From the NCBI GenBank assembly GCA_002354805.1, contig DEMH01000007.1:994-30547 (forward strand): a stretch of DNA of 29,554 nt. The letters are read 5' to 3'. The notes below the pieces were generated by a model, which made no database searches, had not been told where the DNA came from, and saw only the letters and a list, made by a program, of their open reading frames with translations. Shown here one piece after another: positions 6,818 to 14,616 of this stretch (its first letter is position 1; each line of letters begins with the position of its first letter). Source of the DNA: Gammaproteobacteria bacterium UBA2675. Its GTDB lineage: Bacteria; Pseudomonadota; Gammaproteobacteria; Pseudomonadales; Pseudohongiellaceae. The position numbers and the translations under genes are program-made.

Positions 6818-8482
6818 TTACTTGCCGGCCTGTTCATTACCGAAAGCCTGCGTTTCGTTTTGGCCGGATTGATGGACCTGCGGCAGCGACCGGGCCAGCT
6901 CCTGCATGCGGCTGGCTATGCGCGTTATACGCTCGGCCACGCGCAGCAGAATGCGAAGATTATCGATCGCAGGATTCAGACTTGCAACCGGAAATTGCCG
7001 ATTGGCTCCTGCTTCCAGCAACTCTGTCTTGAGTGCCCGCCATTGCTCGCGCAGCGACTGATACCGAGCTTCCATGTGCTTGACATCAAAATCAGGCAGT
7101 TGCGGATCACAGTACTCAATCATGGCGACGACCGCCTTTTGATAGTCGATCACCTGGTCACGCATGGCGCCCTTCAGCAAAACCTTTAAATCCTGATGGT
7201 GCTCGACGTTTTCCTGCGCCTGTGCCACCGCTTCATCAATATAGCCGGCAATCCGCAACACCTGCGGCAACTGACGTGCAATATCAGAATGCAGGCGGTC
7301 TGTTTCCAGCCGTGTCACGGTCATCTCCACTGCCTGAGCCAACTGTCGCAGACCGTCATGTTGATCCTGCAGCGACTCCAGGTCCTTGCTCTGATCACTG
7401 GCTGCTGTCGCCGCGTGTTGACGGGTCAGCGCAGCCATGCGCTGCAGTTCCAGCAAGAACGCGTCCATGGCCAGGCTGGGTGAGGCGATCACGTTTCGGT
7501 CAAGATATTGAGGCCTTCCAAGTTGCTCCACAAAGTTTGTAAAACGTCTCGCCAGCCAGTTACTGAATCGCTCACTCAGCGGTTGCTGCAGAATCACGCC
7601 CAGGGTGTTGAATACGGTGTGAAACAGCGCGACCGCCAGGGCAGGGTTGCCTGACAGACTGCTTCCGGTATTAAACGCCATGATCGCCAGGGGCAGTAAT
7701 GCAAGTCCCACCATGGCATTAAAGCTGTTGATCAACACATGGCTGGCAGCCACCCTTTTTGCATTCGGCGTGGCGCCAATCACCGCCAGCGCCGAGGTGG
7801 AAGTGGTGCCCACGGTAGCCCCGATGGTGGCGGCCGCTGCCTCCGGGAACTGAATCAGACCACCTGCCATTGCCGTCAACGCCAGCGCAATCGCAGCACC
7901 CGAGGATTGTGTCAGCAGCGTGGTCACCAGCCCAGTCAGCACAAACATTGCTATGCCCATCAGGCCCTGGGGGCGCAGGGACTCAAGATCGATACTGGCA
8001 GACACGTTTTCGAAAGCATCACCCAGAAAATCGACCCCGATAAAAAACAGGCCGAAGCCTGCCACCGCCTCCCCTACTGCGCCCAGTCGCCTGGTGGGCC
8101 CAAAAAGACGCAGCATCATGCCCAGCCCCACCAGCGGCAGCGCAAAACTGGCAATATTCAGATCAAAACCAACAATCGACACCAGCCAGCCCATCATGGT
8201 GGTGCCGATGGTAGCCCCGAGAATAATGCTCATCGCCTGTTTGAGACCCAGCAGCCCGGCGTTGACAAAGCCAATGGTGGCAATTGTTACTGCGCTGGAT
8301 GACAGTACCACACTGGTCAGCAGAAACCCCGATGCAATGCCTCTGACCGGTGTCCGCGTCGACCGCGCCAGTATGTCTCGCAAGGCCCGCCCTGCCGCCA
8401 GTTTCAGACCATCCGTAATCATCGACACGGCCAGCAGAAAAATGCCGAGACCGCCCAGCAATGTCCCTAGTGTCACCAACAT
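6818..8482 (-). CDS. Na+/phosphate cotransporter family protein with PhoU-like C-terminal domain
   Basis: The 554-residue protein belongs to the Na/Pi-cotransporter (NptA/YjbB) family. The N-terminal half holds about eight to nine hydrophobic segments and two copies of the family's Ser-rich repeat: LSSSAVTIATIGF near 59-71 and TQSSGAAIAL near 196-205. The C-terminal third, from about 345, is soluble, helical and Gln/Leu-rich, like the PhoU-related tail of family members. Such proteins move phosphate across the inner membrane, often outward in YjbB. The position just ahead of pstS supports a phosphate role. The ATG start has a weak binding site (GGGATAACGATAGG). No Pho box was seen upstream, so regulation may differ from pst. 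Direction of transport cannot be read from the sequence. Confidence 0.85.
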   Translation of the reverse strand: MLVTLGTLLGGLGIFLLAVSMITDGLKLAAGRALRDILARSTRTPVRGIASGFLLTSVVLSSSAVTIATIGFVNAGLLGLKQAMSIILGATIGTTMMGWLVSIVGFDLNIASFALPLVGLGMMLRLFGPTRRLGAVGEAVAGFGLFFIGVDFLGDAFENVSASIDLESLRPQGLMGIAMFVLTGLVTTLLTQSSGAAIALALTAMAGGLIQFPEAAAATIGATVGTTSTSALAVIGATPNAKRVAASHVLINSFNAMVGLALLPLAIMAFNTGSSLSGNPALAVALFHTVFNTLGVILQQPLSERFSNWLARRFTNFVEQLGRPQYLDRNVIASPSLAMDAFLLELQRMAALTRQHAATAASDQSKDLESLQDQHDGLRQLAQAVEMTVTRLETDRLHSDIARQLPQVLRIAGYIDEAVAQAQENVEHHQDLKVLLKGAMRDQVIDYQKAVVAMIEYCDPQLPDFDVKHMEARYQSLREQWRALKTELLEAGANRQFPVASLNPAIDNLRILLRVAERITRIASRMQELARSLPQVHQSGQNETQAFGNEQAGK

Positions 8483-8550
8483 CCTATCGTTATCCCTGTC
8501 TCAATATGGCGCCAACTGTGGTCACCAGTGTAATCGCTGCCATCCGGCAA

Positions 8551-8578
8551 TTGCCAGCCTCTGTCCGACTGGTATAAA
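8551..8578 (+). promoter_or_regulatory. Sigma70-type promoter for the sensor kinase
   Basis: TTGCCA (8551-8556) and TATAAA (8573-8578) are separated by 16 bases, each one mismatch from consensus. The predicted start near 8585 leaves a leader of about 27 bases. It also excludes the in-frame TTG at 8579 as the start codon. Confidence 0.65.
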
Positions 8579-8611
8579 TTGCACAGACGCTCCGACGTCA
8601 TCAAGGCACTT

Positions 8612-10234
8612 ATGTCCAGATACGATCTGTGGAACCTTTTCCTGTGTGCGGTGCTCCTGCTCACCGGGCTGGCTATTTCATCACTGGCCGCCTGGCAGGT
8701 GTCCACCAATGAGCAGCGGCTCTGGCAGCTCCAGTCGGTGACGAATGCCGAGCGTCGCAGCGCCGAGCTCGGGTTTCGGATTCTGGCCAATCGTGAGCCA
8801 TTGATCGCCATCGCCAGCCTTTACTCAGGGTCTGACGACGTCACGCAGAGCGAACTTGTCGCTGCCCACGAACGCATCATGGAGACAACGGATAACCAGA
8901 TTACACATTCCGTTGCGTTTGTCACAAACGCTTCGGGTGGCTATCTGGCAGCCCAGGCAAACGGCGAGCTGGCTCTGCTGCCGACGCGCGCCAACAGCCC
9001 GCTGGATCCACTGCTGCGGCCTGCTGTCGACGCTGCCAGGATGACGCCTGGTGCGGTCGTCATTCATGCGCCAGTCCGACGGGATGGCAACAGCTACCTG
9101 CCCATGGTGCTGACCGCCCGCAACGGCGACACCAGCGGCGTATTAATGCTGTTGCTGGACTTCAGCCGGCTGCTGTCGGTTGTCATGGGCGATATACTGG
9201 ACGGTCACACATCCGCCAACATCTATCATCCCCTGACGCCTGGTGTGGATCACGCCAATCTCCCGCCTTTGAGCACCGAGGCAGAAAACAGTCATACCGT
9301 GCGGGTTCCGGTCGGTGTGGATACCTGGCAGCTCGAGTGGTTGTTCGACGCCGACCAGGAACCTGACATTGATTTTAGTCTGGCCTATCTCGTGTTAATT
9401 GGCGGCATGCTGATCTCTTTCCTGCTGTGCCTGGTTTTCTACACTCTGTTGCAGCAGAGAGCCATGGTCAATCAGCAAATCTCGCAGCGCACCGAAGAAC
9501 TCAGGCAGACACAACACCAGCTGCTGCAAAAAGAAAAGCTGGCGGCCCTCGGACAGCTTGTCAGCGGGATAACACAAGGTCTTGACAGGCCCATCAATCA
9601 GATACGGGAAACAGTCACAGAACTGGAGCATCGCCTTGCCGGTGATTCGAGAACTAACGGTGCCCTGACCGAGCTTGACCAGAGTGTGCGACGGGCCCTG
9701 GTGATCCTGAATGGGTTCCAGCGAATTGCCAGTGACCAGAGCACCGAACAAAGACGCAGTTTTAATCTGCTTGAGGCCGTTGAGGAACTGGCTGAAACGC
9801 TGGCGCCAGGCCTGCGTAACAATAAGCTAAAACTGCAACTTAGCGTGCCGGGCAATATCGTGTTGGACAGCTACCCAGGCGCGCTTTACCAAGTGCTAAG
9901 CGCTCTGATAGGAAACGCACTGGTCCATGCCTATCCGCCCGGCCACAATGCTGAAGGCATTCTGTCGCTGTCCGCAGAACTGCAGCAACGCCACACAGTC
10001 TGCCTGCGCTTTGCCGATGATGGTGTCGGCATTCCTGCCGATATGCACAATCGTATATTCGAGCCGTTTTTCACCACGCAGGCGGACGCCGGCAGCGGAC
10101 TGGGCCTTCATATTGCGTATACACGAGTTGTGGATTTGCTGGGCGGCTCAATCTGCCTTATACCCAGCGAAACGGGCAGCTGCTTTGAAATTATCCTGCC
10201 GCTGTCGGCGCCCGTACGGGCCGACGGGCGTTAA
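8612..10234 (+). CDS. Membrane-bound sensor histidine kinase homologue lacking the phospho-acceptor His
   Basis: The 540-residue protein has a membrane segment at about 6-27, an extracytoplasmic region of about 230 residues resembling a CHASE-type sensor, a second membrane segment near 258-282, a short coiled coil, then dimerisation and ATPase domains. The ATPase domain looks intact: N-box NALVHA near 435, DDGVGIP near 469, FEPFFTT, and GSGLGL near 494. The H-box, normally ALGQLVAGVAHEINNPL-like, reads ALGQLVSGITQGLDRPIN, with Gln322 (CAA) in place of His. No receiver domain or response-regulator gene is next to it. The start ATG has AAGG five bases upstream and sits under a good promoter. 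It may bind ATP and act as a pseudokinase, a partner in a heterodimer, or a phosphatase. It diverges from the phosphate block; no functional link is shown. Confidence 0.8.
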   Translation: MSRYDLWNLFLCAVLLLTGLAISSLAAWQVSTNEQRLWQLQSVTNAERRSAELGFRILANREPLIAIASLYSGSDDVTQSELVAAHERIMETTDNQITHSVAFVTNASGGYLAAQANGELALLPTRANSPLDPLLRPAVDAARMTPGAVVIHAPVRRDGNSYLPMVLTARNGDTSGVLMLLLDFSRLLSVVMGDILDGHTSANIYHPLTPGVDHANLPPLSTEAENSHTVRVPVGVDTWQLEWLFDADQEPDIDFSLAYLVLIGGMLISFLLCLVFYTLLQQRAMVNQQISQRTEELRQTQHQLLQKEKLAALGQLVSGITQGLDRPINQIRETVTELEHRLAGDSRTNGALTELDQSVRRALVILNGFQRIASDQSTEQRRSFNLLEAVEELAETLAPGLRNNKLKLQLSVPGNIVLDSYPGALYQVLSALIGNALVHAYPPGHNAEGILSLSAELQQRHTVCLRFADDGVGIPADMHNRIFEPFFTTQADAGSGLGLHIAYTRVVDLLGGSICLIPSETGSCFEIILPLSAPVRADGR

Positions 10235-10260
10235 ACCAGCCAGCTTCGCAAGCCTGCCGC

Positions 10261-11130
10261 TTACTTGAACACGACGGTCTTGTTGCCATTGACGATAATG
10301 CGATGCTCACAGTGCCACTTCACTGCGCGGGCAAATGCCGCACACTCTGCATCCCTGCCGATCTGCATCAACTCATCGATGTCAAAATTGTGATCAATGC
10401 GTTCAACAGCCTGCTCAATGATGGGACCTTCATCCAGCTCGGTGGTGACGTAGTGCGCCGTCGCGCCGATTATCTTGACGCCTCGCATGTAAGCCTGGCG
10501 ATACGGGTTGGCACCTTTAAAGCCGGGCAAAAACGAGTGGTGAATATTGATGGCCCGACCCGCCATGGCCTCGCACATAATTGGTGAGAGAATCTGCATG
10601 TAACGCGCCAGCGCCAGCAGATCAACTGACTTGTCGCGGATGATGTCAAGGATCGCGGCTTCCTGCTGCTGCTTTGTTTCCGCAGTGACAGGCAGGTGAT
10701 AATAATCAAGACCATACCACTCGGTTATGCCCCGCATGTCATCATGATTGGATACCACACCCACCACGTCGGCTGGTAACGCACCGCTACTCCAGCGATG
10801 CAGCATGTCAATCAGACAGTGGCCGTGCTGTGAAACAGCGAGCAGGACTCTGGGCCGCTTTCTCAGGTCGAAAAAACTCCATTGCATATCGAACCGGGCG
10901 GCAAGCTCGGAAAAGTCCTCATCAAGTTTTTCCGATGACGGCAGATCCACCTCGACCTCTTCGAATTCAACACGCATGAAGAAGCGATCAATAACAGGGT
11001 CTCGATGCTGGGCTGCTTCGCTGATTGTGGCGCCCCGCTGATAGAGGAAATCACTGACGGCACGCACTATGCCATTGGCTTCGGGGCAGGAAACTGTCAA
11101 TACGTATTTGTGGCGGTCTTCAATGCTCAT
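10261..11130 (-). CDS. purU: Formyltetrahydrofolate deformylase PurU
   Basis: PurU hydrolyses 10-formyl-THF to formate and THF, balancing one-carbon pools and feeding formate to PurT-type purine synthesis. The 289-residue product has an N-terminal ACT domain (about 9-85, beginning KYVLTVSCPEANGIV) and a formyltransferase-fold catalytic domain. In the latter, NIHHSFLPGFKGANPY lies at 195-210 and the catalytic Asp region ELDEGPII at 231-238. The start was placed at the ATG at 11130 because the length then matches the family (about 280-290). A longer in-frame start at 11235 would add a Cys/Lys-rich tail not found in PurU. It is a single gene, with tight spacing from the kinase ending on the other strand (26 bases). 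A one-carbon partner, folD, lies 2.6 kb away. Confidence 0.93.
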   Translation of the reverse strand: MSIEDRHKYVLTVSCPEANGIVRAVSDFLYQRGATISEAAQHRDPVIDRFFMRVEFEEVEVDLPSSEKLDEDFSELAARFDMQWSFFDLRKRPRVLLAVSQHGHCLIDMLHRWSSGALPADVVGVVSNHDDMRGITEWYGLDYYHLPVTAETKQQQEAAILDIIRDKSVDLLALARYMQILSPIMCEAMAGRAINIHHSFLPGFKGANPYRQAYMRGVKIIGATAHYVTTELDEGPIIEQAVERIDHNFDIDELMQIGRDAECAAFARAVKWHCEHRIIVNGNKTVVFK

Positions 11131-11210
11131 CTTGCTCAAATCTACTTGTTTTCGGGGCAGCCGCGAATAGTAGCATTTTTTGCAGACGATGAAACTTGCC
11201 CCGTTTTCCG

Positions 11211-11226
11211 CCCCCTTTTCAGGGGG
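11211..11226. other. GC-rich hairpin in purU upstream region
   Basis: CCCCCT and AGGGGG (11211-11216 with 11221-11226) form a 6-bp stem with loop TTTC. It lies in the 163-base gap between the divergent purU and the secreted-protein gene. Function unknown; it could reach either leader. Confidence 0.4.
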
Positions 11227-11293
11227 TGCCGGCAATCAGTGCGATTCCTTACGCTATGTCGCCACTACACTTACGAATTCTGGAGTTAACGTA

Positions 11294-12373
11294 ATGAATC
11301 TGATTAATCGATCTATTGCCGTGGCGGCACTGATGCTCGGCACCAGCTCAGTCCTGGCGCAGACCGCAGCCACCATTCCGGCTTCCATGCAGGGTACCTA
11401 TGAGGTTACCTTTGGTTCAGCGCAACCTGGCGCTCCCCTGACCAACGGCACCACAGCCACCATGGTCATCGCCCCGGGCGGCTCTATCTGTATCGCAGAG
11501 TACCTGTTCTCCAATCCGGTCCAGGCAGACAATTCCACCGCAGAAGCTGTTTACACCTCAGCGGCACTGGGTCTGAAACTGCGCCTGTCGGATATTCAGA
11601 GCGGCAGCTTCAACGAGCTCAATGTCATGTCGTCTTCAGACGCTTTCCTGGGTCAGCTGAGTGGTTCCAAAGTCAGCAACGAAACCAGCTGCGCCATGCT
11701 CGGTGGCACACCACCCGACATGAGCGCCATTGCGGATATTTTCAAATATGCCGAACAGGCCTATGCATCCCTGTTCCCGAACGCCCAGGTGGATAACACC
11801 TTTGAGATCATCGATGGTTTTATAGCCCGCGGCTATGCATCTACAGGCACTTACATTGGCATACGCAACGGCACTGTTTATGTGCTCGGTGGCGAATTTG
11901 GCAATCAGCCGGTAACCATTGGCACTGTCGCCAATACTCGCGCTCAGCTTATCTCAACTGTGACAGGTGAGCCTGTGACGCCTATTGAAGAGCCAAACGT
12001 TGATATTGATGAAGAGGGCGAGTATACCCTGACCATCAAAGGTACATACTCTACAAACACAGCTGCAGGACCGTTCACTGGACCGTTTGAGTTTAGCGAA
12101 GAAAATGTACGTGCTCCGGGTTCAGCTGAAGTCGATGAGATTGAGGACGAAGTCAAGAAATCGATGGAAAAAGCCGTTCGTTCAGCTGAGGACGACAATG
12201 AAAACCTGACTATTACCTTCAGTAATTTCGAAGTATCCGAAGTCAGCGTTTCAGACAGTCGAGTGTTTTTCCGTGCAAAATTCGCGTTGACATCGGTTCA
12301 ATCAAATGTTCCGGTTCTAGGCACCATCGAATCAACAACGTCCTATAACGTTACTTACGAGTATCTGAAGTGA
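11294..12373 (+). CDS. Secreted protein of unknown function
   Basis: Not recognised as a named family. The 359-residue product has a clear signal peptide (MNLINRSIAVAALMLGTSSVLAQ, cleavage near residue 22). Residues about 150-225 carry a module with an aromatic/Gly pattern: YAEQAYASLFPNAQ, then GYASTGTYIGIRNGTVYVLG. In my recollection this resembles a module common at the ends of exported gammaproteobacterial proteins. A linker rich in Glu/Asp/Pro follows, then an acidic beta-rich C-terminal half with a Glu/Lys helix near 275-300. The start ATG has GGAG eight bases upstream. It is followed by a strong bidirectional terminator, so it is monocistronic. Only two Cys are obvious in the mature part, near the Ile-Cys-Ile-Ala and Thr-Ser-Cys-Ala segments, which could form a disulfide. 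Confidence 0.8.
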   Translation: MNLINRSIAVAALMLGTSSVLAQTAATIPASMQGTYEVTFGSAQPGAPLTNGTTATMVIAPGGSICIAEYLFSNPVQADNSTAEAVYTSAALGLKLRLSDIQSGSFNELNVMSSSDAFLGQLSGSKVSNETSCAMLGGTPPDMSAIADIFKYAEQAYASLFPNAQVDNTFEIIDGFIARGYASTGTYIGIRNGTVYVLGGEFGNQPVTIGTVANTRAQLISTVTGEPVTPIEEPNVDIDEEGEYTLTIKGTYSTNTAAGPFTGPFEFSEENVRAPGSAEVDEIEDEVKKSMEKAVRSAEDDNENLTITFSNFEVSEVSVSDSRVFFRAKFALTSVQSNVPVLGTIESTTSYNVTYEYLK

Positions 12374-12410
12374 CGCTTGACAGCTAGGCATCCTTTGCCT
12401 AGTCCTGTGT

Positions 12411-12452
12411 AAAAAAAGGGCAGGATTGCTGATAGCAACCTGCCCTTTTTTT
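12411..12452. terminator. Strong bidirectional rho-independent terminator
   Basis: Seven A residues and GGGCAGG (12411-12424) pair with CCTGCCC and seven T residues (12439-12452), with a further inner stem TTGCT/AGCAA around the loop GAT. A smaller hairpin, CTAGGCA/TGCCTAG (12384-12402), lies just before it, right after the stop codon. Together they end transcription of the secreted-protein gene. Confidence 0.9.
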
Positions 12453-12504
12453 ATGCCTAATCGCACGCTATGCTTGCGGTCTGTTGTCACTCAGGACGCA
12501 AGAC

Positions 12505-12912
12505 ATGAAAGGCCTATTCAGATTCCGCTCGCTTCTCTCTGCACTGGTACTGCTGGCACTGGGCAGTTTAAGCGTCGCCGACGGGGCACTGCCATCACTG
12601 GAAGGCCGCTGGCAGGGCGAGCTTGTTGCGGCTCGCTATCAGCCGATACCGCTGATACTGACCATCACAGCCGCAGCGGACGATCAGTACAGCGCAGCAC
12701 TGGATATCCCCTCGCAGTTTCAGGCTGGTGTGCCGGTTGATCCATTCTCGCCCCGCGGAAACAATATTACGCTTCGGGTCCCAGCTCTTCAGGTTGAATT
12801 CTATGGCAACCTGGTTCTGAATGATGCTGGCACTGAAGTTGTTGCCATTGAGGGGGACTGGAGCCAGTCTGGCGAGTACGTCCCGTTGCGCCTGACGCCG
12901 GCAACAGACTGA
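12505..12912 (+). CDS. Small exported protein of unknown function
   Basis: Not recognised. The 135-residue product has a signal peptide (MKGLFRFRSLLSALVLLALG, then SLSVADGA with likely cleavage near residue 26). The mature part of about 110 residues has no Cys and is predicted to be mainly beta strands: GRWQGELVA, IPLILTITA, NNITLRVPALQVEFYGNLVL, VVAIEGDWSQSG. The pattern of alternating strands with an opening W-x-G resembles small periplasmic beta-barrel or lipocalin-like domains, but that is a guess. The start ATG has AGGA eight bases upstream. The gene lies between a terminator and the glyoxalase gene, 35 bases before the latter, so the two could be cotranscribed. Confidence 0.75.
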   Translation: MKGLFRFRSLLSALVLLALGSLSVADGALPSLEGRWQGELVAARYQPIPLILTITAAADDQYSAALDIPSQFQAGVPVDPFSPRGNNITLRVPALQVEFYGNLVLNDAGTEVVAIEGDWSQSGEYVPLRLTPATD

Positions 12913-12947
12913 TACCACAGCAAACCCAGACGTTTGAGGTTGATACT

Positions 12948-13367
12948 ATGAAATACCTGCACACCATGGTCCGCGTCAGCGACCTGGACGAATCGTTGGA
13001 CTTTTACTGCAACAAACTGGGCATGCGTGAGATACAACGCAAGGTCAATGAAAAAGGCCGCTTTACATTGGTGTTTCTGGCAGCACCCGGTGATGAAGAT
13101 GCCCAGATCGAACTGACCTGGAACTGGGACCCGGAGGAATATGGCGAAGGTCGCAACTTCGGCCATCTCGCCTACCGGGTAGAGAACATCTACGAGCTGT
13201 GCCAGTCACTGATGGATCAGGGTATCACCATCAACCGTCCACCGCGGGACGGCCGCATGGCGTTTATTCGATCACCGGATAACATCTCCATTGAGCTGCT
13301 GCAGGCAGGCGATCCTCTGCCTGTGGCGGAGCCCTGGGAAAGCATGCCAAATACCGGCAAATGGTAA
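12948..13367 (+). CDS. gloA: Lactoylglutathione lyase (glyoxalase I), VOC family
   Basis: Glyoxalase I converts the methylglyoxal-glutathione hemithioacetal to S-lactoylglutathione. The 139-residue product is a single-domain VOC protein. The four metal ligands of E. coli GloA (His5, Glu56, His74, Glu122) have counterparts at His5, Glu55 (QIELTWNW), His73 (FGHLAYRV) and Glu116 (ISIELLQ). GloA features such as the DLDESLDFYCNKLGM opening and the short spacing typical of Ni-activated enzymes are present. The start ATG has GAGG eight bases upstream. The stop is followed within 20 bases by the MITE-like palindromic element, which may supply or replace its 3' end. The enzyme acts in the cytoplasm; glyoxalase II is not in the window. 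Confidence 0.88.
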   Translation: MKYLHTMVRVSDLDESLDFYCNKLGMREIQRKVNEKGRFTLVFLAAPGDEDAQIELTWNWDPEEYGEGRNFGHLAYRVENIYELCQSLMDQGITINRPPRDGRMAFIRSPDNISIELLQAGDPLPVAEPWESMPNTGKW

Positions 13368-13386
13368 GTGCATTCAGGTACTTGCT

Positions 13387-13651
13387 AGTGTCCTGTCTGG
13401 TTAGTTCACATCATTTCAGCGCGCCCTGCAATGCTTCTGGCAAGGCGCAGACCGCGGCAAATGGCCGAAGCCCTTGGCAAGGGCTGCAACGCGGTCAGAA
13501 GTGTTGCAGGACGCGCCCTTCGGGAGTGATTGTCAGATGCCATGACTGCGTTATGTTGCTTGATAATAGCGCGCTATTATCTGCGAAACATGCCTTGTCC
13601 TGACAACCGACAATCACTCTGAAACTATGCGAACTAACCAGACAGGACACT
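13387..13651. mobile_element. MITE-like palindromic element, 265 bp, no coding capacity
   Basis: The ends are inverted repeats: 13387-13407 and 13631-13651 are perfect complements over 21 bases. The match extends to 33 bases (13387-13419 with 13619-13651) with three mismatches. Inside are two large stem-loops. The first is 13420-13439 with 13496-13515 (17 of 20 pairs), containing inner stems GACCGCG/CGCGGTC and AGCCCTT/AAGGGCT. The second is 13525-13534 with 13609-13618, capped by the perfect palindrome GATAATAGCGCGCTATTATC (13562-13581). It fills most of the 357-base gap between gloA and folD. No clear target-site duplication was found. A non-autonomous transposable element or a mobile structured repeat is the best reading; the parent element is not in the window. 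Confidence 0.75.
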
Positions 13652-13724
13652 CGCTTGAGACGAAAGCAGTGCTCGTTTATGATTGCGACCTTTCAAAGAT
13701 CGGTCAACGGCCAGGGGCAGAAAC

Positions 13725-14606
13725 ATGCAATTACTCGACGGAAAACAGACGGCTGAGCAGATAAAAGCCGAGATCGCGCAGCAGGTCGCCGGGATCAAGG
13801 CAACTGGTGGAAAAGTGCCTCATCTGGCCGCCATTCTGGTCGGCAATGACGGCGCCAGCGAGACCTACGTCAATGCCAAGGTGCTGGACTGTGAACAGGT
13901 GGGTTTTGATTCAACCCTGATTCGGTTGCCCGAAGATGTCTCTGAAGCAGCCCTGCTGGCAGAGATCGCCAAATTGAACGAGAACGATGACATCGATGGA
14001 TTCATCGTCCAGGTGCCGCTGCCCGCCCATATCGACGAGACCCGCGTCACCCTGTCCATCGATCCTGCCAAAGACGTTGACGGCTTTTCGCCGGCCAGTG
14101 TGGGTCGTATGTGCCTGAGTCTGCCAACGTTTATCTCCGCGACGCCCAACGGCATCATGGAGCTGCTCAAACGCTATAAAGTCGAGACCAGCGGCAAGCA
14201 CTGCGTGGTGGTCGGTCGCAGCAATATCGTTGGCACTCCCATGTCCATTCTAATGTCGCGCAACAGCAATCCGGGTAACTCCACAGTGACACTGGTGCAC
14301 AGCCGCACACCGAACATGGTTGAGGTATGCCGCAGCGCTGACATTCTGATTGTCGCCATTGGCAAACCGGATTTTGTAACCGGCGACATGGTCAAGGATG
14401 GCGCCGTTGTTATTGATGTCGGCATAACCCGTGTGCCGGACGAAACCCGCCCGCGCGGCTTCCGGCTGACTGGCGACGTCGACTTCGCGTCGGTCAGTGA
14501 AAAATGTTCGTATATCACTCCGGTGCCCGGCGGCGTTGGCCCGATGACCCGGGCATCCCTGCTCCAAAATACCCTGAAGGCGCAACAGTTGCGCGGCCAG
14601 TTCTAA
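13725..14606 (+). CDS. folD: Bifunctional methylenetetrahydrofolate dehydrogenase/cyclohydrolase FolD
   Basis: FolD interconverts 5,10-methylene-THF and 10-formyl-THF using NADP. The 293-residue product shows the family motifs in order: catalytic Tyr48 and Lys52 in ETYVNAKVLDCEQVGF, the VQVPLPAHID loop near 110, DPAKDVDGFSPASVGRM near 125-141, the nucleotide-binding VVVGRSNIVGTPMS near 164-177, and PGGVGPMTRASLL near 267. The segment usually PCTPxG reads SATPNG, lacking the Cys. The start ATG at 13725 has AGGGG eight bases upstream; an in-frame start at 13683 would add 14 atypical residues. It is followed ten bases later by the aminotransferase gene, so they are probably cotranscribed. It shares one-carbon metabolism with purU on the other strand. 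Confidence 0.95.
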   Translation: MQLLDGKQTAEQIKAEIAQQVAGIKATGGKVPHLAAILVGNDGASETYVNAKVLDCEQVGFDSTLIRLPEDVSEAALLAEIAKLNENDDIDGFIVQVPLPAHIDETRVTLSIDPAKDVDGFSPASVGRMCLSLPTFISATPNGIMELLKRYKVETSGKHCVVVGRSNIVGTPMSILMSRNSNPGNSTVTLVHSRTPNMVEVCRSADILIVAIGKPDFVTGDMVKDGAVVIDVGITRVPDETRPRGFRLTGDVDFASVSEKCSYITPVPGGVGPMTRASLLQNTLKAQQLRGQF

Positions 14607-14616
14607 GGACAACATC

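Noticed and set aside
8483..8611. Pho box upstream of the cotransporter gene
   Set aside because: No TGTCA pair at 11-base spacing was found on the minus strand in this interval, unlike the two sites near pstS.
8579..8611. TTG start for the sensor kinase at 8579
   Set aside because: The TTG overlaps the -10 hexamer and would precede the predicted transcript start; the ATG at 8612 has a good binding site.
13361..13603. 80-codon plus-strand frame across the gap after gloA
   Set aside because: It lies almost entirely inside the palindromic element and has no ribosome binding site; its sequence is explained by the inverted repeats.
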